A DNA stretch of 64,000 bases, from the NCBI GenBank assembly GCA_965656875.1, contig CBFHMJ010000026.1, positions 124,001-188,000 on the forward strand, read 5' to 3'. This DNA is from CBFHMJ01 sp965656875 (lineage in GTDB: Bacteria > Pseudomonadota > Gammaproteobacteria > Enterobacterales > Alteromonadaceae). Positions 15,932-24,695 of this stretch are shown here, in pieces. A model generated the notes under the pieces. It was not told the DNA's origin, ran no database searches, and saw nothing but the letters and a program-made list of their open reading frames with translations. Positions within the stretch are counted from its first letter, which is position 1; every line of letters starts with the position of its first letter. The position numbers and the translations under genes are program-made.

Positions 15932-17560
15932 CTACCTGTCCTTTTCTCGATAAACGGTTTCAAATGAAATTGCACCATAAGGATTTACTGCAACGCCTTT
16001 AATATCTGATAGCTGTGCCTGGAATTTAACAGAATGCGCCAGGGGAACGATAGGGGACTGCTCGGTCAAGATGGCTTGAGCCCTTTGATAATAGGCTTTT
16101 CGGGTGTCGTGATCCTGGGTGAGTAGCGCTTTTAACAGCAAATCATCGAACGTGGTGTGACACCAGCTGGCCCGATTACTCCCTGAAATAGCTGAGGTAC
16201 AACTCAGTAAAGGACGGAAAAAGTTATCCGGATCGGCATTATCCGCAGACCAGCCAATCAGGACTGAATCATGCTCGTTGTTACTTAAACTGCGGCGGAA
16301 TGTCGCCCATTCGTATGAAACAATGTTGACGGTAACGCCAATTTTGGCCAGGTCAGCCTGCATTAATTCAGCCGTTTTCATTGAATTCGGGTTATAAACT
16401 CGTTGTACGGGTAACGCCCAGATATCCATTGAGAACCCATTCGGGTATCCCGCTTCAGCCAACAATTTCTTCGCGAGATGTGGATTATATTCCAGTTCAT
16501 TCTGATTGTGATCGTAGGCCCAGGAGGTTGGCGGCAATATCGAGCGAGCCTTCGTTGCATGGCCGAAGAATACCGCTTGCAGGATGGCGTTTTTATCAAT
16601 GGCATGAGCCAGCGCCCGGCGCACGAGTACATTGTCGAACGGCGGTTTGATGGTATTGAACGCCCAGAAACCTACGTTCATAACAGTAGCCTGTTCTATC
16701 GCGATATCTTGTTTTTGTTTTAACAGAGAAAGCTGAGAGGCGATAGGATAAGCAATGACGTCACACTCATGAGAAATCAGCTTTGCCATTCGTGAGGAAT
16801 TATTGGTGGTGATATCAAATACTAACTGATCAATCTGAACATCATGACGCCAGTAATCCGGATGCTTGTAATAACGAATCAGTACATCCCGTTGAAATTC
16901 TCTGAACTTGTAGGGGCCTGTGCCAATTGGTAACGTGTCCAGCTGTTTTTTGTTGTTGCTCAGTTGCAGATTTTCACCGTACTCGGCTGATAAAATCACT
17001 GCAAAGTCGGTGGCAATATTTGACAAAAATGAGCTGTCACTCATATTCAATGCAAAGACGACCGTGTGGTCGTCTTCTTTATAAATTCGGTTAATGGTTT
17101 TATCTAATTCGGCACTGCGGAAAAAGTGATAAGTCGCGCCGCCAACAAAATGAAACGGATGTTTTTTATCTAAAAAGCGATTAAAGGAAAAAATCACATC
17201 GTCAGCGTTTAACGGGCGGGTAGGGGTGAAATAATCAGTGGTATGAAACTGAACACCTTCCCGCAAGTGGAATCGATATTCCAGGCCATCTTCTGAAATT
17301 TCCCAATGACTGGCCAACTCAGGGACCACGTTACCCGTGCCCTGGTCGATTTGAGCCAGTCGGTTGTACATCATATTGGATAATGCGTCGATGGTGGTTC
17401 CCGAGTTAACGAGCTGAGGGTTGAAGGTTTCTGGTGAACCTTCAGAGCAATAGATCAGGCTGGTTTGAGACAGATGTTCATTTGCCAGTTCCCCACACCC
17501 GGAGAGCGTAAGGAACAGCGATATTAGTGTTGTTTTTAACCAGTTAGCAGGCTTCATCAA
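15932..17560 (-). CDS. sapA: Peptide ABC transporter substrate-binding protein SapA (predicted lipoprotein)
   Basis: Solute-binding protein of the SBP_bac_5 family, 542 residues. Motifs shared with SapA include ETFNPQLVNSGT near the N-terminus, ELASHWEISEDGLEYRFHLR, TPTRPLNADDVIFSFNR, GTGPYKF, ECDVIAYPIASQLS and NADPDNFFRPLLSC. The signal sequence ends in LTLSGC with Cys22, a lipobox, so here SapA is probably anchored as a lipoprotein, unlike the soluble enterobacterial SapA. It is the first sap gene, nine bases after the pspF stop, so pspF and sap may share transcripts. Confidence 0.93.
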   Translation of the reverse strand: MMKPANWLKTTLISLFLTLSGCGELANEHLSQTSLIYCSEGSPETFNPQLVNSGTTIDALSNMMYNRLAQIDQGTGNVVPELASHWEISEDGLEYRFHLREGVQFHTTDYFTPTRPLNADDVIFSFNRFLDKKHPFHFVGGATYHFFRSAELDKTINRIYKEDDHTVVFALNMSDSSFLSNIATDFAVILSAEYGENLQLSNNKKQLDTLPIGTGPYKFREFQRDVLIRYYKHPDYWRHDVQIDQLVFDITTNNSSRMAKLISHECDVIAYPIASQLSLLKQKQDIAIEQATVMNVGFWAFNTIKPPFDNVLVRRALAHAIDKNAILQAVFFGHATKARSILPPTSWAYDHNQNELEYNPHLAKKLLAEAGYPNGFSMDIWALPVQRVYNPNSMKTAELMQADLAKIGVTVNIVSYEWATFRRSLSNNEHDSVLIGWSADNADPDNFFRPLLSCTSAISGSNRASWCHTTFDDLLLKALLTQDHDTRKAYYQRAQAILTEQSPIVPLAHSVKFQAQLSDIKGVAVNPYGAISFETVYREKDR

Positions 17561-17568
17561 ATTTATCG

Positions 17569-18663
17569 TTAATCGAGTTGTTGGCTATCCAATAGATTAT
17601 ATTTTTTCAAATATCCGCGAAGTTGATGATAAGTCAGGCCCAGATTGTCAGCGGTCTTCTTTTGATTAAACTGACTATGAGCCAACGCATTCTTGATCAA
17701 ATCGATTTCATATTCCTGCGAGAGGTTTTTAAGGTCAATAGGGTACTTTACCTCATCGTTATTAGTCGATGCTTTTTTACCGGAAATCGTTGAATTTTCT
17801 TCAATTGCACCGGGTTGCACCACAATATTCTGAATCGGCTGAGACTGACCGGTTGTTTTGACGCGTTTTTGTGGTCTGAACGGCGATTCAAACGGGTCAA
17901 GAATAATATTGTGAACCGGAACATGTGGGTTGTTGGTTCTGTAAACACTTCGTTCAATAACATTTTTAAGTTCACGGACATTACCAGGCCAGTCGTACTC
18001 TAATAATGTTTGCTGTGCTTTTTTGGAAAAACCGCTGAATAGTTCCCAATCAAGCTGTCTGGCCATATCAATAGCAAAACTCTCAGCTAATACCAGAATG
18101 TCATCCAGTCGTTCTCGTAATGGTGGCAGGGTTATAACATCAAAAGCCAGTCTGTCGAGTAAGTCAGAGCGGAATTCGCCCGCGTCACATAACGCTGGTA
18201 AGTCATCATTCGTTGCGCAAATTAAACGAACATCCACTTTAACTGTTTTATTGCCACCAACCCGTTCGAACTCACCATACTCGATGATGCGCAGTAACTT
18301 CTCTTGTACCAGACCGGATGTATTCGCTAACTCATCCAAAAATAAGGTTCCACCACTGGCTCGTTCAAATCGACCTTCATGTCGTTTATTGCCTGAGCCG
18401 GTAAACGATCCGGCTTCATGACCGAATAATTCACTTTCCAGCAGGTTTTCATTTAACGCAGCACAGTTTAATGTAACGTAATTCTGTTCCCAGCGTTGAG
18501 ATAAGAAATGCAGGCGAGACGCAATCAATTCTTTACCTGTTCCCCGTTCTCCGATAATAAGCACTGGTTTATTCAGCGGAGCTATCTGGGAGACCTGATC
18601 TAAAACTTCCAGAAAGGTGTTAGACTGCCCGATCAAATTATCCCGTTTTTGGAATCGACTCAT
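17569..18663 (-). CDS. pspF: Phage shock protein operon transcriptional activator PspF
   Basis: A sigma-54 enhancer-binding AAA+ protein without a receiver domain, 364 residues. Walker A is GERGTGKE (38-45), Walker B is GGTLFLDELAN, the arginine-finger region FRSDLLDRLAFDV is present, and a Fis-type HTH lies at the C-terminus (NQKKTADNLGLTYHQLRGYL). The sigma-54-contacting loop reads GSFTGS (85-90) instead of GAFTGA, with both alanines replaced by serine. A linker of about 65 residues before the HTH is longer than in E. coli. It is divergent from pspA, as in enterobacteria. In the known system PspA binds and inhibits PspF until envelope stress. Confidence 0.94.
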   Translation of the reverse strand: MSRFQKRDNLIGQSNTFLEVLDQVSQIAPLNKPVLIIGERGTGKELIASRLHFLSQRWEQNYVTLNCAALNENLLESELFGHEAGSFTGSGNKRHEGRFERASGGTLFLDELANTSGLVQEKLLRIIEYGEFERVGGNKTVKVDVRLICATNDDLPALCDAGEFRSDLLDRLAFDVITLPPLRERLDDILVLAESFAIDMARQLDWELFSGFSKKAQQTLLEYDWPGNVRELKNVIERSVYRTNNPHVPVHNIILDPFESPFRPQKRVKTTGQSQPIQNIVVQPGAIEENSTISGKKASTNNDEVKYPIDLKNLSQEYEIDLIKNALAHSQFNQKKTADNLGLTYHQLRGYLKKYNLLDSQQLD

Positions 18664-18789
18664 TATGTGGCCTAAGAGTTAGTAAATATCGCTAATTAAT
18701 AGTGTATTTAAAAATGTGGTGAGTTAAAAGTTCTAATTCGATAATCAAGAAAATATTTTAAATCATAGGGTTAACAATAAATACTCTAG

Positions 18790-18806
18790 TTGGCAAGGAA
18801 TATGAA
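18790..18806 (+). promoter_or_regulatory. Candidate sigma-54 promoter of pspA
   Basis: TTGGCA (18790-18795) carries the -24 GG. Ten bases after that GG comes TATGAA, which has GA where the consensus -12 element has GC. Position (about 46 bases before the pspA ATG) and the divergent PspF gene support the call; the -12 element is weak. A 7-bp inverted repeat GAATACC/GGTATTC (18804-18810, 18825-18831) overlaps the expected transcription start. Confidence 0.55.
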
Positions 18807-18851
18807 TACCTAATGCCCACGAATGGTATTCATTATTCAGAGGTAAATAAA

Positions 18852-19523
18852 ATGGGTATATTTTCTCGTTTCACCGACATCGTTAATTCAAACATCAATT
18901 CACTGCTCGACAAAGCAGAAGATCCTGAAAAAATGGTTCGGTTGATTATTCAGGAAATGGAAGACACACTGGTTGAAGTTCGCTCTACCTCAGCAAAAAC
19001 GCTGGCAGAGAAAAAAGAACTGACTCGCCGTGCAGAACGTCTCAAGCAGGAAGCTGAAGACTGGGCACAAAAAGCTGAACTTGCACTGACTAAAGATCGT
19101 GAAGATCTGGCCCGTGCAGCCCTCCTTGAAAAGAAAAAAGTCGCAGATGCTGCTGAAGCTGTTGATAAAGAGTTAGAAGTGATTGATGACCACATTCAAA
19201 AACTTCAACATGAAATCGCTCAACTTCAGGAAAAACTGGCAGACGCGAAAAATCGTCAAAAATCAATTATCTTACGTCAAAAGTCAGCGACAACTCGCCT
19301 TGAAGTCAAGAAACGCCTTGATAGTGGCAAAGTTGACGATGCACTGATGCGTTTTGAAAAATTCGAAACGAAGATCGACAATATCGAAGCTCAGATTGAA
19401 TCTTACGATATGGGTAAGAAAACACTCGCTGATGAGATCAACGATCTGGAAAACGCAAATAACATTGATGACGAGTTAGCGGCATTAAAAGCTAGAGTTG
19501 ACGAAAAGAATAAAGCCGAATAA
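18852..19523 (+). CDS. pspA: Phage shock protein PspA
   Basis: PspA/Vipp1 (IM30, ESCRT-III-like) protein of 223 residues that binds and stabilises the inner membrane and inhibits PspF. It starts MGIFSRFTDIVNSNINSLLD with the amphipathic membrane helix, followed by DPEKMVRLIIQEMEDTLVEVR and long coiled coils rich in Glu/Lys/Ala. The start at 18852 gives the canonical N-terminus and has an AGAGGTAAA Shine-Dalgarno; an ORF start at 18813 adds 13 unrelated residues. It is the first gene of pspA-pspB-pspC-ycjX-ycjF. Confidence 0.96.
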   Translation: MGIFSRFTDIVNSNINSLLDKAEDPEKMVRLIIQEMEDTLVEVRSTSAKTLAEKKELTRRAERLKQEAEDWAQKAELALTKDREDLARAALLEKKKVADAAEAVDKELEVIDDHIQKLQHEIAQLQEKLADAKNRQKSIILRQKSATTRLEVKKRLDSGKVDDALMRFEKFETKIDNIEAQIESYDMGKKTLADEINDLENANNIDDELAALKARVDEKNKAE

Positions 19524-19546
19524 CTGCAACACCAGGGGGTAAGCAA

Positions 19547-19783
19547 ATGGAAGACGTAATCGCATTAATCATCGCGCCAATCATAGTTTTTATGGTGATT
19601 GTCGCACCTATCTGGCTGATTCTGCATTACCGTAGTAAGCGCCAGGTCAGTCAGGGATTATCGGATAAGGATTATCAACAACTCCATGAACTGGCGGAAA
19701 TGGCAGAAAGTATGGCTGATCGAATCAACACACTGGAATCGATTCTGGATGCAGAATCACCAGACTGGAGGGATAAAGCATGA
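19547..19783 (+). CDS. pspB: Phage shock protein PspB
   Basis: A 78-residue membrane protein with one N-terminal transmembrane helix (about residues 5-27) followed by HYRSKRQVSQGLSD, a cytoplasmic helix LAEMAESMADRINTLESIL and the end PDWRDKA, as in E. coli PspB (74 residues). With PspC it senses envelope stress and relieves PspA inhibition of PspF. Strong Shine-Dalgarno AGGGGGTAA. The stop overlaps the pspC start (ATGA). Confidence 0.95.
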   Translation: MEDVIALIIAPIIVFMVIVAPIWLILHYRSKRQVSQGLSDKDYQQLHELAEMAESMADRINTLESILDAESPDWRDKA

Positions 19784-20223
19784 GTAAAAGACGCGAGTTA
19801 TATCGTATCCCGGAAAAAGGACGAATTGCCGGTGTTTGCGCCGGCCTTTCAGAATACTCCGGTATCGAACTATGGTTGGTAAGAATCATCGCTTTTTCCG
19901 GCTTGTTGTTGTCGGGCAGTATTTTCTTCCTGGCCTATGTTGCAGCCTGGTTTATTCTCGAACAAAAAGACGCATCGGTATCCGATGACGATTATGAGAA
20001 ACAAACATTTAAATCGAAGGATTTTGGCCGGTTTCATGGTGAAACAGTAACGATTAAGCCGGTCGAGATTAAGGAAAAGATCTGGCAACGTGGCGAACCA
20101 CCACGTCGTGCGCTTCATGATATTGTGACTCAGTTCAGTCAGATAGAAGGCAGACTGCAAAAGATGGAACGTTATGTTACATCACCTGAATTCACTGTTG
20201 CCCGGGAAATCAATAAGCTGTAA
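19780..20223 (+). CDS. pspC: Phage shock protein PspC
   Basis: A 147-residue inner-membrane protein. The PspC domain is at the N-terminus (LYRIPEKGRIAGVCAGLSEY, then GIELWLVRI and a hydrophobic span ending WFILEQK), followed by a hydrophilic tail with a short helix (QIEGRLQKMERYV). It overlaps pspB by four bases and ycjX by one base, so the five genes are translationally coupled. The tail is somewhat longer than in E. coli PspC (119 residues). Confidence 0.94.
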   Translation: MSKRRELYRIPEKGRIAGVCAGLSEYSGIELWLVRIIAFSGLLLSGSIFFLAYVAAWFILEQKDASVSDDDYEKQTFKSKDFGRFHGETVTIKPVEIKEKIWQRGEPPRRALHDIVTQFSQIEGRLQKMERYVTSPEFTVAREINKL

Positions 20224-21668
20224 TGATGAAGTTCCTGAACGAACAGAAACTCGAAAAGCTCAAGAATCGGGCAAACAAACTGGTCAAGCGAGCACTTGAC
20301 CAACATGTAAAACTGGCCATTACCGGACTGAGCAGAGCAGGAAAAACGGCCTTTATCACCTCGCTGGTTCATCAGCTCACTGAACAGGGAACCAGCAAAA
20401 ACTTACCATTTTTTAATGTTATCCAACAAAACCGATTTCTGGGGGCGAAGAAAGTTCCCCAGGGATCGCTTCATATCCCATCATTTGCCTATCAGTCAGC
20501 CGTAGAGGCGATCACTATCGAGGGTAACTGGCCTGATTCAACAGCAAATATCAGTGAACTACGAATTGCTATTCGCTATCGACCTGAGCACCCGTTACTG
20601 TCGCAGCTTTCCGACACCATGACCATGCACCTTGATATTATTGATTATCCGGGTGAGTGGTTGATGGATCTACCAATGCTGAGCCTCGATTATTTCGAAT
20701 GGTCACAATTAATGACAGATATCTTTCGTCATGAACCCCGAGCCTCACAAGCTCGCGCATTGCTGGATCGCATGCATAAAGTGAATTATGACGAAACAGT
20801 CGATGAGACGATGTTGGCTGATATCGCTGCCGAATACACCGAGTTGTTACACAGTTTCAAACAACAGGGGATGAGTTTGTTGCAACCGGGTCGTTTTATT
20901 TTGCCCGGTGAACTTGCCGGAGCACCGGTGTTACAATTTTTCCCTTTGATGACAAAAATGGGTGAACTTGACACTAATAACCGCGAAAACATCATAGAAG
21001 GTAGTAATCTTGATGCATTGATTGCCCGATATGATGAATACAAAAATCGGGTTGTTAAACAATTCTATAAAGATTACTTCCGTCATTTTGACCGTCAAAT
21101 CGTGTTGGTTGACTGCTTATCGGCACTAAACGCGGGCGAGAGTGGTTTTAATGAGTTAAGGCGCTCGTTGGAACTTATTCTACAAAATTTCTCTTACGGC
21201 AAGCGAAATATCCTGGAACGACTATTCTCACCGAACATTGATAAATTACTGTTTGCTGCGACTAAAGCCGATCAGGTAACGCCTGAACAGTACCGCAATC
21301 TCACCAGCCTGGTCGATCATGTTGTTCGACAATCACAAAAGGATATTGCGTTTGAAGGGGTAGATATGGAAACCATGGCGATTGCATCTATTCAGACAAC
21401 GGAAGCAGGTACTGTGCAACATGAAGGTGAACAACACAGTTGCATCCGTGGCGTTAGACGTTGTGAGGAAGCGACCGACAACAGCGCTCGTGCTATGACA
21501 ACGATTTTCCCCGGCGATGTGCCGTCAAAGATCCCATCACGCGAACACTGGCAATCACTTACCTTTGAATTTCCAGACTTTTTGCCGGGAACAACTAATC
21601 AACAACAGATCAGACACCTGCGACTTGATCATGTGCTGGAATTCTTACTGGGAGATAAATTGCAATGA
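20223..21668 (+). CDS. ycjX: YcjX family P-loop NTPase (DUF463)
   Basis: A 481-residue protein of the YcjX family, linked by gene order to the psp stress response but of unknown biochemical role. The P-loop GLSRAGKT lies at 35-42, and IIDYPGEWLMDLPML further on resembles the Walker-B/G3 region of GTPases. FAATKADQVTPEQYRNL resembles a G4-type TKxD. The pspC stop and this start overlap (TAATG), and a second ATG follows immediately, so the protein may begin one residue later. It overlaps ycjF by four bases. Confidence 0.93.
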   Translation: MMKFLNEQKLEKLKNRANKLVKRALDQHVKLAITGLSRAGKTAFITSLVHQLTEQGTSKNLPFFNVIQQNRFLGAKKVPQGSLHIPSFAYQSAVEAITIEGNWPDSTANISELRIAIRYRPEHPLLSQLSDTMTMHLDIIDYPGEWLMDLPMLSLDYFEWSQLMTDIFRHEPRASQARALLDRMHKVNYDETVDETMLADIAAEYTELLHSFKQQGMSLLQPGRFILPGELAGAPVLQFFPLMTKMGELDTNNRENIIEGSNLDALIARYDEYKNRVVKQFYKDYFRHFDRQIVLVDCLSALNAGESGFNELRRSLELILQNFSYGKRNILERLFSPNIDKLLFAATKADQVTPEQYRNLTSLVDHVVRQSQKDIAFEGVDMETMAIASIQTTEAGTVQHEGEQHSCIRGVRRCEEATDNSARAMTTIFPGDVPSKIPSREHWQSLTFEFPDFLPGTTNQQQIRHLRLDHVLEFLLGDKLQ

Positions 21669-22792
21669 GCCAACCCGTATCTGATCAGCCTGAATCGTTG
21701 AAAAAGAGTAAGGTGTTTGATGAAGCGCCTGCAGCGGATATTGATCCGGCATCCGTTGAACAGCTAACTCGCCAGCAATTATTTGATAACGCAGATTTTA
21801 GTGAAGCTGAAGTTGATCATGACGCAGCTGAACTGGAAGCCGCATTAATTGCTGAAGTTAATGCCAGAGATGAGGCACATCAAAATGGGAATATGCCCGG
21901 CACATTAACCGCTGGTGGTAGCCGCTCGTTTGGCCTGGCGGCAAAAACACTCGGGGTCAGCGCTACGGCCATTGTTGGTTGGGAAACCGTTACCACCTTA
22001 CAAGCAGCTATGTTGGAATCACCTGTACTGGGCGGTTTATACACGGTCGCGATTGGCTCCCTGGCGGTTGTCACCGGTAAAGCGTTTTTCGGTGAATTTA
22101 ATCTGTTGAAACGATTGAAAAAACGACATACACAGCGCACCGATGCCGCACGGATTATGGCGTCAGAACAAAAAGGTGAAGCAGAAGCCTGGTGTCGCCG
22201 ATTTATTAAATCACTGGATCATTCCCTGGCGGAAGATGGTATTAAACGTTGGCAGGAAGCCCTGCCACAGGCACAAACTGATAAAGATGTACTGACGCTG
22301 TTTGAGCGTTGTGTCCTGGCTGAATTAGACAAAGCCGCCGAGAAAAAAATTGGTCGATACGCCACTGAAACCGCACTAGTGGTAGGTATTAGCCCGTTAG
22401 CGTTGGTAGATATGATGACTGTGCTATGGCGCAGTTTGCGGATGATCAATGAAGTATCCGCAATCTATGGTTTACAAACAGGTTACTGGAGCCGAATTAA
22501 ACTGATCCGTGAAGTTTTTCGTAATATCGTATTTGCCGGAAGCACCGAACTTATCACCGACTTTGCAGCTAGTATGTTTGGAATGGAGCTGGCCGGGAAA
22601 CTTTCAGCGCGAGTCTCACAGGGCTTAGCAGCGGGTATTTTGACTGGGCGACTCGGTTTTAAGGTCATAGATTTATATCGTCCAGTAGTCAATCCCGACG
22701 TTCGTAAAGGAAGACTGGCACGTTTAACGAAGCATCTGCTATCTGATTTGAAAGGAGCGGTTAAAATGTTACCGGGTAAATCAGGGAGTTAA
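21665..22792 (+). CDS. ycjF: YcjF family membrane protein (DUF697/TIGR01620)
   Basis: A 375-residue inner-membrane protein, a partner of YcjX by gene order. The N-terminal 85 residues are acidic and hydrophilic. Two hydrophobic spans follow around residues 100-140 (TLGVSATAIVGWETV, GLYTVAIGSLAVVTG). The C-terminal DUF697-like part contains ALVVGISPLALVDMMTVLWRS and IVFAGSTELITDFAASMFG. It is the last gene of the psp unit, overlapping ycjX by ATGA. Confidence 0.92.
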   Translation: MSQPVSDQPESLKKSKVFDEAPAADIDPASVEQLTRQQLFDNADFSEAEVDHDAAELEAALIAEVNARDEAHQNGNMPGTLTAGGSRSFGLAAKTLGVSATAIVGWETVTTLQAAMLESPVLGGLYTVAIGSLAVVTGKAFFGEFNLLKRLKKRHTQRTDAARIMASEQKGEAEAWCRRFIKSLDHSLAEDGIKRWQEALPQAQTDKDVLTLFERCVLAELDKAAEKKIGRYATETALVVGISPLALVDMMTVLWRSLRMINEVSAIYGLQTGYWSRIKLIREVFRNIVFAGSTELITDFAASMFGMELAGKLSARVSQGLAAGILTGRLGFKVIDLYRPVVNPDVRKGRLARLTKHLLSDLKGAVKMLPGKSGS

Positions 22793-22860
22793 GTGTTGAA
22801 AACGGGGAATGGGTTGTCGTATTATTCCGTCCCCAATTTTATTTATACAATGGAGTTGTA

Positions 22861-23661
22861 ATGAAAACACTTGTTTATACTTTCCTCTTTCTCACACCCT
22901 TAGCATTTTCAAGCACTTTTCATGACACCGTATATTTCGATAGCTTACACGGTGAAGTGATGGTTAAAGTTACAAAGAATGGTCCTTCCAAATCACAAAT
23001 AAATTCCATTGATTACAGTTTTGAAATCCCATGTCATTCGGGCTGTAATATCTCTTCAGTGACAGATAATGTTTTATTGGATTTTCAACAAGCAGTAATA
23101 AATCAAAGTTTCTATCGTTACGAAGCAATAGATAATGACGATTGTCCGGGATCATTGCCCTGTGAAGTTAATGTAGTAAGACCTGTTGATAATAAAAGTG
23201 TTAGTAATGAAATGCTGACTAACCTTGGCCAACCTCAAAATTTTATAAAGCGTGGTGTTGAAAGTACAAAGTTAGTGCTTGATACGGCCCAATCAGGCTT
23301 ACAGCTGGCTAAAAATGTGAACGCTGTAAAAACAGAATTATCTGCACAGGGTAACAATGTAGTTGTGATGGAAGAAAAGGATGTAGATGGCAGAAGATAT
23401 CCGACTGGATTGTGTATATTAGTTGATGAGGGAAATAATAATTTTAAATGTGAGAACAAACTGGAAGGCACGGCTATAGACGCTAAAGGCTTTTTGGGGG
23501 AATTTACTATTAATCCATTGAATAGTATCGAACAACAAATGAGAAATGAATTCCTTGAGTGGTTAGACGTGTTGAACAGTACACGTTGTACAGCCACAGA
23601 TACCTGTTCGACGTATAATGGCTTAAGGCAATGTACAACATCTTACATCTGCACATTTTGA
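22861..23661 (+). CDS. Secreted protein of unknown function, paralogue 1
   Basis: A 266-residue protein that I do not recognise. It has a clear signal peptide (MKTLVYTFLFLTPLAFS, cleavage near residue 17-18) and no other membrane span, so a periplasmic or secreted place is likely. At least twelve cysteines occur, several in pairs (IPCHSGC, CPGSLPC, CTATDTC, CTTSYIC), suggesting disulphides. Segments YFDSLHGEVMVKV, LLDFQQAVINQSFYRY and AKGFLGEFTI recur in the gene at 23822-24613, so the two are tandem paralogues. GGAG precedes the ATG. It follows the psp operon by 68 bases and ends with its own terminator. Confidence 0.8.
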   Translation: MKTLVYTFLFLTPLAFSSTFHDTVYFDSLHGEVMVKVTKNGPSKSQINSIDYSFEIPCHSGCNISSVTDNVLLDFQQAVINQSFYRYEAIDNDDCPGSLPCEVNVVRPVDNKSVSNEMLTNLGQPQNFIKRGVESTKLVLDTAQSGLQLAKNVNAVKTELSAQGNNVVVMEEKDVDGRRYPTGLCILVDEGNNNFKCENKLEGTAIDAKGFLGEFTINPLNSIEQQMRNEFLEWLDVLNSTRCTATDTCSTYNGLRQCTTSYICTF

Positions 23662-23682
23662 TTCCATCCATCATTGATATTG

Positions 23683-23708
23683 AGAAAGGCCCTTCACGGG
23701 CCTTTTCT
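23683..23708 (+). terminator. Intrinsic terminator after the first secreted paralogue
   Basis: The stem GAAAGGCCC/GGGCCTTTTC with a short TTCAC loop and a T-containing tail lies 21 bases after the stop. Confidence 0.8.
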
Positions 23709-23821
23709 ATTTCCACTGTTAAATCAATAAATTAAGTAACAGGTTAATAATTTCCCCGTTGACACATATCGGTGACACCGTATAGTCTGTTCCTCTAAAA
23801 GCTAATTGAGGCACGCAAGGT

Positions 23822-24613
23822 TTGAAAGTTCTGTTGTCGAGTTTGTTATTTATTGCTTTTCATACAGTTAGCGCTCCCTTTATGAATACGGCGTATTTCG
23901 CCAGCGAGCTGGGCGAAGTGCGCATCAAAGTCGATGAATCTTCTCATCCTGATCCCCGAATTTATCGTGATACTTTCCCAGTCGACTATGACAATAATCA
24001 CAAAAGTAAATTGCATCACTACCGTTTTGATGTGTATTGCCGGGACCACTGTCGGCAGCAGCCACACAGTGAATCACAAGTGACAGACCAGTTACTGGCG
24101 GATTTTCAACAAGCTGTCAGGTTGCAAACGTTTTACCAATACATCGAACAACACCCTGACAAGATCCAGCCCGTAGCAACACATCAACTCATTACTGCCG
24201 ATAACGCAGATGCCATACGTCAGGCCGGTAATCCACAGCAAGTTGCGGTAACGTTGATGAATCAAGGATTTCAGTCAGTATTGCTGTTATCCGGTGTGGA
24301 TCGTGCTTCTGATACAGCGGACAGCCCTCATCTCATTAGTTTTTGTCTGATGAGTCGAGACGAAAAAAATCACTATCAATGCCGCAATCAGATAGAAAAT
24401 GATTTAGTAACCGCAAAAGGATTTCTTGGCGAATTTCGTTACCAGCCCTCGCCAGAACAGCAGTGGTTACGAGCCGGTCTTACCAACTGGTTAGAAGCCA
24501 TTCCAGGTGCCAGAAGTTCGATTAATTTACGATGTAAAACCGAAGCCGAGCAACGTTATTGTCATCTTGACTATGTGGTGAATACTGCCGAGGAAAAGGC
24601 ACAGGACAATTAG
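23822..24613 (+). CDS. Secreted protein of unknown function, paralogue 2
   Basis: A 263-residue secreted protein with signal peptide MKVLLSSLLFIAFHTVSA. The start is a TTG at 23822 with GAGG about 10 bases upstream; alignment with the paralogue at 22861 (MKTLVYTFLFL versus MKVLLSSLLFI) supports it. Shared blocks are YFASELGEVRIKV, LLADFQQAVRLQTFYQY and AKGFLGEFRY, and several cysteines are in equivalent places (YCRDHC, SFCLMS, YQCRN). It is more hydrophilic and Gln/His-rich than its neighbour. Function unknown; no known family is claimed. Confidence 0.75.
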   Translation: MKVLLSSLLFIAFHTVSAPFMNTAYFASELGEVRIKVDESSHPDPRIYRDTFPVDYDNNHKSKLHHYRFDVYCRDHCRQQPHSESQVTDQLLADFQQAVRLQTFYQYIEQHPDKIQPVATHQLITADNADAIRQAGNPQQVAVTLMNQGFQSVLLLSGVDRASDTADSPHLISFCLMSRDEKNHYQCRNQIENDLVTAKGFLGEFRYQPSPEQQWLRAGLTNWLEAIPGARSSINLRCKTEAEQRYCHLDYVVNTAEEKAQDN

Positions 24614-24695
24614 AAGAGATTATGGATGATGCCAACAGACGTTAATGAACCCGTACAGTTAAACAGGTTCATTAACAGTTATTTGTCAGCGGACG

